This document shows, one piece after another, positions 5,589 through 10,224 of a stretch of DNA of 10,224 nt. Under the pieces are notes generated by a model. That model was not told where the DNA came from, searched no databases, and saw only the letters and a list, made by a program, of their open reading frames with translations. The DNA is from Thermoplasmata archaeon (GTDB taxonomy: Archaea > Thermoplasmatota > E2 > UBA202 > JdFR-43). Both the position numbers and the translations under genes were made by a program. The stretch lies in assembly GCA_003650975.1 (NCBI GenBank), contig QMSU01000019.1, positions 1 to 10,224 on the forward strand. Direction: 5' to 3'. Within the stretch, counting starts at the first letter, position 1; every line of letters starts with the position of its first letter.

Positions 5589-6835
5589 TTGATGACAAAG
5601 AAATCGAGTGGCTTAATGATTTAAAACGATTTGGAATAAGATTAGAACTAGGGGATATGAAATATCTTATGCATAAGCTAAACTATCCATACAAAGAGTA
5701 TAATGTCGTTCACGTTGGGGGAACAAATGGTAAAGGATCTGTTTGCCAATTTATAGCGAGTGTCTTGTTGAAAGCGGGTTATGCCGTAGGTACTTATACC
5801 ACCCCGCCCCTTCATGATATCCATGAAATATATCGTATAAACAACAGGCTCATAAACGAGAGAGAATTAGGCAGTGTTATAAGGAAACTTAAAAAAGAGG
5901 TGAGTGAGTTAATTGAGAAAGGTAAAAAAATAACCTATTTTGAAGCCCTTACCGCCCTTGCTCTCCTCTATTTCCAAGAAAAGATGGTTGATTATGCTAT
6001 TATTGAGGTGGGACTGGGCGGCAGATGCGATGCCACCAATGTGGTTGACGCCGCCGTAACCGTCATCACCAACGTGGCGCTGGAGCACGAAAATTTTCTG
6101 GGGAGAACGGTTGCCACCATTGCAAGGGAAAAGGCGGGAATCATCACACATGCACCGGTGGTGACCGCCTGCCGGGGGGAAGCGCTTGCGGTGATACGGG
6201 AGGTTGCCGCGGAAAAGAATGTGCCGGTGTACGTGGTGGGGGAGGATATCATCTGGAAAAGGAAAGATCGCAGGAGATTTGTGGTGGAGGCTGACGACTC
6301 ATATATCATACAGAGCCCGCTGGATGGCATCTTCCAGGGGGAGAACATTGCCCTCGCGGTGAAGGTGGGTGAGATTCTGGGAATGGGGAGGGATGACATC
6401 ATCAGCGGAATAGCACATGCCCGTCTGCCGGGAAGAATGGAGAAAATGGGGAGATTTTTGCTGGATGGGTGTCACAATCCCCATGCGGTGCAGGCATTTG
6501 CCCGTTCGCTGGAAGAATATGACTATCGCCGACTGGTGATACTCTTTGGGGTGATGAGGGATAAAAATGTGCGTGAAATGATACGAAAGCTGCCGGATGC
6601 CGAAAGATACATTGCGGTGACGGTGGGAAACGAGCGGAGTATGGATGCAGAGCACATTGCCCGCATTGGGAGAGAACTGGGGAAGCCGTTTGAGGTGGGG
6701 GGAGGGATGGCAGAGGCACTGGACATGGCCGGGAGGGAATCCTCAGATAGTGATCTCATCTGTATCGTGGGGAGCCTCTACGCCGTGGGGGAGGCGAGAA
6801 AAATACTGAGAGAGAAAACCTCTTTTCCGAAATGA
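5585..6835 (+). CDS. folC: Folylpolyglutamate / dihydrofolate synthase
   Basis: A 416-residue Mur-ligase-family enzyme that uses ATP to join glutamate to folates (and perhaps to dihydropteroate) in the cytoplasm. Landmarks: P-loop HVGGTNGKGSV (43-53), YTTPPLHDI (71-79, where many homologues have SPHL), EVGLGGRCDATN (141-152), then EHENFLGRTVATIAREKAGI (167-186) with the lysine (183) expected to be carbamylated. The C-terminal domain has LPGRME (281-286) and DGCHNPHA (294-301). All key sites look intact and the length is normal. Its ATG overlaps the upstream gene as ATGA. The oddity is composition: about the first 138 codons are roughly 36% G+C and the rest about 59%, so the gene looks mosaic while keeping full conservation across the joint. 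A folC gene suggests folate-type C1 carriers. Whether both activities exist cannot be read from sequence. Confidence 0.95.
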   Translation: MIDDKEIEWLNDLKRFGIRLELGDMKYLMHKLNYPYKEYNVVHVGGTNGKGSVCQFIASVLLKAGYAVGTYTTPPLHDIHEIYRINNRLINERELGSVIRKLKKEVSELIEKGKKITYFEALTALALLYFQEKMVDYAIIEVGLGGRCDATNVVDAAVTVITNVALEHENFLGRTVATIAREKAGIITHAPVVTACRGEALAVIREVAAEKNVPVYVVGEDIIWKRKDRRRFVVEADDSYIIQSPLDGIFQGENIALAVKVGEILGMGRDDIISGIAHARLPGRMEKMGRFLLDGCHNPHAVQAFARSLEEYDYRRLVILFGVMRDKNVREMIRKLPDAERYIAVTVGNERSMDAEHIARIGRELGKPFEVGGGMAEALDMAGRESSDSDLICIVGSLYAVGEARKILREKTSFPK

Positions 6836-6855
6836 CGCTTCAGGCGGTGATAAAA

Positions 6856-6951
6856 ATGAAAAAAGGGGTCTCTGCGTCTCAATTTCATGGCCATGCGAGT
6901 AAAAAATATCCAGATGCCTCTGTCAGTTTCGTCAGAAAAAGTAAATGTTAA
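6856..6951 (+). CDS. Possible 31-residue ORF after folC
   Basis: Eleven bases after the folC stop lies GGTGAT (6846-6851), a good archaeal ribosome-binding core. Four bases later an ATG opens a 31-codon frame (MKKGVSASQFHGHASKKYPD and on, ending in Cys, stop TAA). The spacing is right for initiation, which is notable because most genes here lack such a site. Against it, the peptide is basic and serine-rich with no recognisable fold, and its last codons run into the TATA element of the next gene. Treat it as a candidate only. Confidence 0.2.
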   Translation: MKKGVSASQFHGHASKKYPDASVSFVRKSKC

Positions 6952-6955
6952 TATA
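6948..6955 (+). promoter_or_regulatory. TATA element for the secreted protein gene
   Basis: TTAATATA is centred about 25 bases upstream of the ATG at 6976 and no ribosome-binding site intervenes. This favours a leaderless start at 6976 over the in-frame GTG at 6961. Confidence 0.55.
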
Positions 6956-6975
6956 CCTGCGTGCTATATATTATC

Positions 6976-8457
6976 ATGATGAGGAAAATGGCGGTGGCGA
7001 TACTCGCGCTTCTTCTTTTCGTGCCGGCGGGTTCAGTCATCACGCCGCAGGAGGAGATGCATGAGGTGACAGCCGGGGAGGCACACACCACAGCAGATTC
7101 CTTCATCTCATGGCCTTCTGCCCGGTGGTCCGAGTGGCGGGACTACTCCCAGTTCGGCATTTCCATCAGAACCGTGTACAACGGCATAGAGAAGCAGACT
7201 CCGGTGCTCCAGGCGGTGTTCAACGGCGTAGATGTGGACAACAACCCCTCCACCGGCGTGAACGGCATGGACGTGAAGGTGAGTGTGATTATCCTTCCGC
7301 TTCTCCAGTCCACCGACATGGGATACGTGCTTTCCCTCTCGCTGGCACTCAAGGTGATACGGCTGGGTGATGAGATAAAGAACGGGGAGCTGGAAATATG
7401 TCTTGGCGGCACCGTCAATTTCAATGGAGAGCAGAATTTCAGGATTGGCTTTTATTCCGCTGAGGATGAGGAGATACCGAGGGAGGTGAGGGAGGTACTC
7501 ACCGTGGTGCCCTATCTTGCCTATGCGAGGGACCCTGAGTTTTACCTCAACGTGGAGCCGGTGTTTGACGGCGAAAACCAGGACCTTTCGGTGCTGGTGG
7601 AGTACGGGAATGATGTCTTCGGCGAGCACCATATCATGCTGGATTACTTCCCGGCCATAAACACCATGATAAAGGTGACACCGAGTCTCGGTCTGGGAAA
7701 AATGAATGTGTCCATAGAGAGAAATGCGGATATCGAGCAGACGGTGAGGATGCGCTATGAGGGGACCATCCAGGTCAACGTCACCATAGAGGACGTCCCC
7801 CGCACCATGGCATTTTCCCTTGGCTTTTCGGACAACTACATGGAATACAAGGCAGATGACGAGTTCAACGCAAGCATGATGGTGGAGCTGTTCGGCCTGG
7901 AATATCTCATGCGCGTGGAATATCTCCCGCGGCACTTCAAGGCACAGTTCACCCAGGAGGGGTACATCTACCTGTATACCAACCAGAGAAAAACCACCTT
8001 TATCGTGGCAAACGATGTGGAGACCCCCACAAGCTATTTTCTGATAACCAACCTCACCGGGGAGGCCATCATCCGGTGGGCGCTGGGGACCCAGGGATTC
8101 GTCACCGTGGACGGTTTCCAGGGGGTGCATGCCGAAACCCATGCTGAGGTGGGAAATCTGTATTTCCATTTCTATGCCGAGATGCAGACGGAGCATTTCG
8201 AGATAACATGGAATCTCGCCATTCCTGGCTCGGTGTTCATAGATACGAATTGGGAGTGGGTGAGCTTTTACTCATTCAATCTCTCCATAGATGATCTGTT
8301 CGGCGTGCTCATAGAGGCACATTCCCTCAGAGCAAACGAGTGGCAGGTGAGCTGGCAGACGGAGGTGCCCTTCTTCAGCAAGGAAGGAACCATTGATTTC
8401 GGAGACCTCGAAACCTTCAGAATAATGCTCAACGGCACCTGGTATCCGGTGTTCTAA
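6976..8457 (+). CDS. Large secreted or surface beta-rich protein
   Basis: A 493-residue protein, counted from ATG 6976, with a classic signal peptide: basic MMRKM, then hydrophobic AVAILALLLFVPAGS, with cleavage likely near residue 20-23. No lipobox cysteine, C-terminal membrane anchor or sortase-type signal is seen, so the mature protein is probably released or held by other surface components. The rest is made of alternating polar/hydrophobic strands rich in Glu, Asn, Tyr and Phe, typical of an extracellular beta structure. NGVDVDNNPSTGVNGMDVKV (83-102) has the regular Asp/Asn spacing of a calcium-binding turn; similar DxDxxPxTG motifs recur in archaeal secreted proteins. Several N-glycosylation sequons are present (NVS, NVT, NAS, NLT, NLS, NGT), suiting archaeal surface glycoproteins. 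I do not recognise a named family. The gene stands alone behind its own promoter and converges on vapC. Confidence 0.85.
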   Translation: MMRKMAVAILALLLFVPAGSVITPQEEMHEVTAGEAHTTADSFISWPSARWSEWRDYSQFGISIRTVYNGIEKQTPVLQAVFNGVDVDNNPSTGVNGMDVKVSVIILPLLQSTDMGYVLSLSLALKVIRLGDEIKNGELEICLGGTVNFNGEQNFRIGFYSAEDEEIPREVREVLTVVPYLAYARDPEFYLNVEPVFDGENQDLSVLVEYGNDVFGEHHIMLDYFPAINTMIKVTPSLGLGKMNVSIERNADIEQTVRMRYEGTIQVNVTIEDVPRTMAFSLGFSDNYMEYKADDEFNASMMVELFGLEYLMRVEYLPRHFKAQFTQEGYIYLYTNQRKTTFIVANDVETPTSYFLITNLTGEAIIRWALGTQGFVTVDGFQGVHAETHAEVGNLYFHFYAEMQTEHFEITWNLAIPGSVFIDTNWEWVSFYSFNLSIDDLFGVLIEAHSLRANEWQVSWQTEVPFFSKEGTIDFGDLETFRIMLNGTWYPVF

Positions 8458-8471
8458 AAATCTTTTCCCTC

Positions 8472-8849
8472 TTATTTTATCACGACAGCGTGGTCAATGC
8501 CTTCGAAATCCCTGTCCCCTGTTATCAAAACGGCATTTGAATCAATGGCTGTTGCATATATGAGTGCATCAATGGCATGCAGTTTTTTCTGGACGGAGAT
8601 TGCCGCTGCCTTTTCCGCAATTTTTTCGTCCAGTTCCACCACAATGCTCCGTTCCTTGATGAACTCCAGAGCCGCACTACCATCTTTTATCCCCTCCCTC
8701 AAAAATTTCCTCTTTATTTCAAAGAGTGAAATGACGGATGTGTACAGTAACTGTTCCGATTCCACCATCGCCTGTATCTTTTTGCTTTCCCCGAAAAAGT
8801 AGGAAAGCCATGCGGAGGAATCCAGCAGTTTAGATTCTTTCCCCTTCAT
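8472..8849 (-). CDS. vapC: VapC-family PIN-domain toxin
   Basis: A 125-residue PIN-domain ribonuclease, the expected toxin of a type II toxin-antitoxin pair. The acidic metal-binding residues are in place: Asp10 in LLDSSAWLSYF, Glu44 in SLFEIKRKF, Asp94 in HAIDALIYATA, and Asp112/Asp114 in TGDRDF. Members usually cut tRNA, rRNA or other RNA when the antitoxin is degraded; the target here is unknown. The start overlaps the vapB end by 20 bases, which is typical of co-translated antitoxin-toxin genes. Length and motif set are normal, so the toxin looks intact. The stop lies only 14 bases from the convergent secreted-protein gene. Confidence 0.93.
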   Translation of the reverse strand: MKGKESKLLDSSAWLSYFFGESKKIQAMVESEQLLYTSVISLFEIKRKFLREGIKDGSAALEFIKERSIVVELDEKIAEKAAAISVQKKLHAIDALIYATAIDSNAVLITGDRDFEGIDHAVVIK

Positions 8850-9039
8850 CCCGAAGCCCCCTGAGAATCTGTTTCATGGACTGTTTTCCAAGATACCCGA
8901 ACATGGATTTTTGCGGTTTCATGCTCTTCCTCAGGAGAAGATGGATGGCCTCCTCATAGGATTTCATACCATGTGCCTCCTTCAATTTCTGCAGCACTTT
9001 CAGTGTCTTTTTATCAATCTGTATTGTGGTCACCGGCAT
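8830..9039 (-). CDS. vapB: VapB-like ribbon-helix-helix antitoxin
   Basis: A 69-residue protein with an N-terminal ribbon-helix-helix domain: the strand TTIQIDKKTL (4-13), a helix LKVLQKLKEAHG, a turn, and YEEAIHLLLRKS. A flexible basic tail (about 38-69) should wrap around and block VapC. Such antitoxins bind operator DNA and repress their own operon. The ATG at 9039 lies about 25 bases from a palindromic TATA box, with a perfect inverted repeat between them (9045-9059), exactly where an autoregulator would act. It is upstream of and overlaps vapC by 20 bases. Confidence 0.9.
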   Translation of the reverse strand: MPVTTIQIDKKTLKVLQKLKEAHGMKSYEEAIHLLLRKSMKPQKSMFGYLGKQSMKQILRGLRDEGERI

Positions 9040-9044
9040 ATAAT

Positions 9045-9068
9045 ACTATAGTCTATAGTTTATATAAA
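9045..9068 (-). promoter_or_regulatory. vapBC promoter with palindromic operator
   Basis: TTTATATAAA (9059-9068), itself palindromic, is the TATA box, about 25 bases before the vapB ATG. Directly downstream lies ACTATAGTCTATAGT (9045-9059), two 7-base arms around one central base. It sits between the TATA box and the predicted start of transcription, so a bound VapB or VapBC complex would block initiation. The arms match perfectly; the role is inferred from how such operons are regulated. Confidence 0.7.
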
Positions 9069-9083
9069 GTTTGCCCATTCCTC

Positions 9084-9110
9084 ACAAACAAAACAAAAGA
9101 AAAGAAAACA
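9084..9110 (-). terminator. T-rich terminator after the DpnI-like gene
   Basis: On the minus strand, starting about four bases past the stop at 9114-9116, there is a run dominated by T in blocks of three or four separated by single C or G. No stem-loop is needed for archaeal U-tract termination. It separates this gene from the vapBC promoter about 16 bases further on. Confidence 0.5.
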
Positions 9111-9113
9111 TCC

Positions 9114-9884
9114 CTATTTCACTATCCTGTACTTCCCCCTCTCAAGAAATTCCAATATACCCTTATCCCTTAGAAGTTGCAGCTGCTGTCGTATCTTCGG
9201 CTTGATGTGTTTGTTTTTGGGATGCAATTTTCTTAATTCATCCTCGAAGGCATACACATCGGCAAGTGTGAACTCCGGTTTTTCCAGTTTTCTCACGTAT
9301 GAGAGAACATCCGTCAGCCATCCTTTAGAAGATGTAGGTATTTCCTCCAAGAAAGTAAAATGCTGCCATGTCGCCCGAATCATATGCTCGGGCAAAACAA
9401 TCCCATCCATAATCAAATGAATGCGTGCATCGGGAGGCAATCTTCCAAGAAGAATGGTTGAGCCTTCCCATCCTGATCTTCTGGCATTCGAGCTGAGTGG
9501 TTTTCTCTTCTCAATAACATCAGGTGAAAAGAAGTGACGAGGTACCACAATGAGGTTTCTGACTGCCATTGAATGTGCATCGTAATGCATGAATACATAG
9601 TTTGGATTCGTTTTTTTCCTGATGGCAGTGATTTTGGGGAGATATGCCGAGTTTGTCACCCTGTATCCAAGCGCACGTTTGGTGCTTTTCATCTGGTATC
9701 TCTCATCACATCGTGGGCAGATAAAATCAATCACTTTCTCATTGGGAGGTGCTGGTTCGAGGTAATCTGAGGGACATGCAGGGCAGTACATATTCTCCTC
9801 AAACCATTTTTCGGTGATAACCCTCACCTGCTGTGACGGACTTTTATAACCTATTGCAACATCAGGATTCAGTGAGATGTTCAT
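9114..9884 (-). CDS. DpnI-family methyl-directed restriction endonuclease
   Basis: A 256-residue homologue of DpnI, the type IIM enzyme that cuts GATC only when its adenine is methylated. From ATG 9884 it aligns almost without gaps to my memory of DpnI (254 residues): YKSPSQ (13-18), the zinc-finger cysteines C34, C37, C56 and C59, then VIDF with Asp53 and QMK with Lys66. Further matches are NARRSGWEG (133-141), SSKGWLTDVL and, in the C-terminal winged-helix domain that also reads methylated DNA, HIKPKIRQQLQLLRDKGILEF. DpnI uses Asp53, Glu64 and Lys66; here residue 64 is Gln. D...QxK sites occur in other nucleases such as Mrr types, so activity is still plausible. The ATG at 9902 would add six residues; 9884 matches DpnI exactly. 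No methyltransferase is adjacent, as expected for an enzyme that attacks methylated DNA. Confidence 0.95.
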   Translation of the reverse strand: MNISLNPDVAIGYKSPSQQVRVITEKWFEENMYCPACPSDYLEPAPPNEKVIDFICPRCDERYQMKSTKRALGYRVTNSAYLPKITAIRKKTNPNYVFMHYDAHSMAVRNLIVVPRHFFSPDVIEKRKPLSSNARRSGWEGSTILLGRLPPDARIHLIMDGIVLPEHMIRATWQHFTFLEEIPTSSKGWLTDVLSYVRKLEKPEFTLADVYAFEDELRKLHPKNKHIKPKIRQQLQLLRDKGILEFLERGKYRIVK

Positions 9885-9910
9885 TATACTTGAATAGCGC
9901 ATTTATTATG

Positions 9911-9917
9911 ATATTTT
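9911..9917 (-). promoter_or_regulatory. Candidate TATA element for the DpnI-like gene
   Basis: AAAATAT on the minus strand lies about 30 bases before the ATG at 9884 but only about 12 before the one at 9902. This supports the shorter protein. A second A/T block (9901-9908) is closer than usual. Confidence 0.35.
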
Positions 9918-10002
9918 CGATTTAGAGAAAATGCGTGTTTGGAGTAAGCAGACTGTCAGGCTTTTTAATGCTTGGGTTAAACTATTTTTGCTAAATCTTT
10001 CG

Positions 10003-10085
10003 TTTATAAACTTAGTTACAACTTACTTATGAAATGCCGTAACTATGTTTATTTCTGAATTTATATATAATGAGGAGTGTCCTCA
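10003..10085 (+). promoter_or_regulatory. Double TATA region with operator-like inverted repeat
   Basis: The stretch from 9903 to 10127 holds no convincing gene. It does hold two plus-strand TATA-like elements: TTTATAAA (10003-10010) and TTATATATAA (10061-10070). Immediately after the second is TGAGGAGTGTCCTCA (10071-10085), two perfect 6-base arms around a 3-base spacer, lying between the TATA box and the expected transcription start near 10090. This placement matches the vapBC operator and suggests repression of the gene starting at 10128, with a leader of about 35-40 bases. A nine-codon ATG frame (10029-10058) follows the first TATA at leaderless spacing. Confidence 0.5.
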
Positions 10086-10127
10086 TCCCCTTTGACCCGG
10101 TCTCGTCCACACAGTAAACATCATAAA

Positions 10128-10224
10128 ATGCGTGAGGTGACCGGGGAGGAGTATCAAAAATTTATCAAATCGCATGAGGAGATAGTTATAGAGGACAGGA
10201 TTGGGGGAAAACCGGTTAAAATAA
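10128..10224 (+). CDS. Partial unrecognised protein (N-terminal 32 codons)
   Basis: An ATG frame runs open off the right edge, beginning MREVTGEEYQKFIKSHEEIV and then IEDRIGGKPVKI. The composition is protein-like, with an amphipathic first helix followed by a strand and a GGKPV turn. I do not recognise a family. The supporting context is a strong TATA element and an inverted repeat upstream (10061-10085). An in-frame GTG three codons later could also be the start. Because only 32 residues are visible, function is not assignable. Confidence 0.5.
   Translation, partial: MREVTGEEYQKFIKSHEEIVIEDRIGGKPVKI

Larger units (their letters stand above)
4260..6000. other. A/T-rich island ending inside folC
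   Basis: Counting by 60-base lines, G+C is about 27% at 4261-4320 and about 36% over 5641-5940, then 60%, 55% and 63% in the three lines from 6001. Most other coding sequence in the window is visibly G+C-richer. The island covers the tail of the 58-codon ORF, the whole 402-residue membrane protein gene and about the first 138 codons of folC, without breaking the folC frame. The right edge is sharp (within about 60 bases of 6000); the left edge is vague. The best explanation is recombination with an A/T-richer donor. No insertion sequence, integrase, tRNA or flanking repeat is seen at either edge. Confidence 0.6.

Noticed and set aside
7108-8196. Long minus-strand open frame opposite the secreted protein gene
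   Set aside because: It is antisense to a gene with a clear promoter, signal peptide and coherent beta-rich sequence. The frame is rich in His, Val and Gly with no domain and is explained by codon bias on the opposite strand.
1-10224. CRISPR array, rRNA, insertion sequence, integrase or replication origin
   Set aside because: No regularly spaced repeats, transposase or integrase motifs, rRNA segments or long flanking repeats were seen on either strand.

Overview
The window looks archaeal, most likely euryarchaeal and possibly of the Thermoplasmatota type. The tRNA has no encoded CCA. Many genes have an A/T-rich TATA element about 22-30 bases before the start codon and almost no leader, as expected for leaderless transcription. 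Several proteins belong to archaeal families: an Ogg2-type 8-oxoguanine glycosylase, AMMECR1, and a VapBC pair with a ribbon-helix-helix antitoxin. The phylum assignment is inference; the archaeal domain is fairly secure.

Layout. 1-170 (minus): the start of a small winged-helix-like gene behind a repeated TATA-rich promoter. 268-339 (minus): tRNA-Asn(GUU). 379-3221 (minus): a tight four-gene operon, transcribed htpX, DUF151 nuclease, AMMECR1, PflX-like radical SAM. 3423-4097 (minus): Ogg2 DNA glycosylase, apparently sharing one palindromic TATA element with a divergent 58-codon ORF (4151-4327, plus). 4380-6835 (plus): a two-gene unit of an unrecognised C-terminally membrane-anchored protein overlapping folC by ATGA. 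6976-8457 (plus): a large secreted or surface beta-rich protein. 8472-9039 (minus): vapBC with a palindromic operator. 9114-9884 (minus): a DpnI-family methyl-directed restriction endonuclease. 10128-end (plus): the start of an unrecognised gene behind an operator-like inverted repeat. Between 3222 and 3422 I see only the htpX promoter and a weak 6-bp hairpin (3283-3303).

Functions. The htpX operon joins membrane protein quality control to proteins of poorly known role; AMMECR1 and radical SAM enzymes are known to co-occur, usually also with Memo, which is absent here. Ogg2 repairs oxidised guanine. FolC adds glutamates to folates. The right end (vapBC, DpnI-like enzyme) is a small defence or stress cluster.

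Most striking observations. (1) Base composition is low from about 4260 to about 6000 and then jumps inside folC from roughly 36% to roughly 59% G+C, which suggests a recombination junction within a still-open gene that carried the unknown membrane protein with it. (2) A DpnI homologue keeps the DpnI residue spacing almost exactly but has Gln where DpnI has its catalytic Glu. (3) HtpX carries a canonical EF-hand-type calcium loop. (4) There is a bidirectional promoter with one palindromic TATA box.
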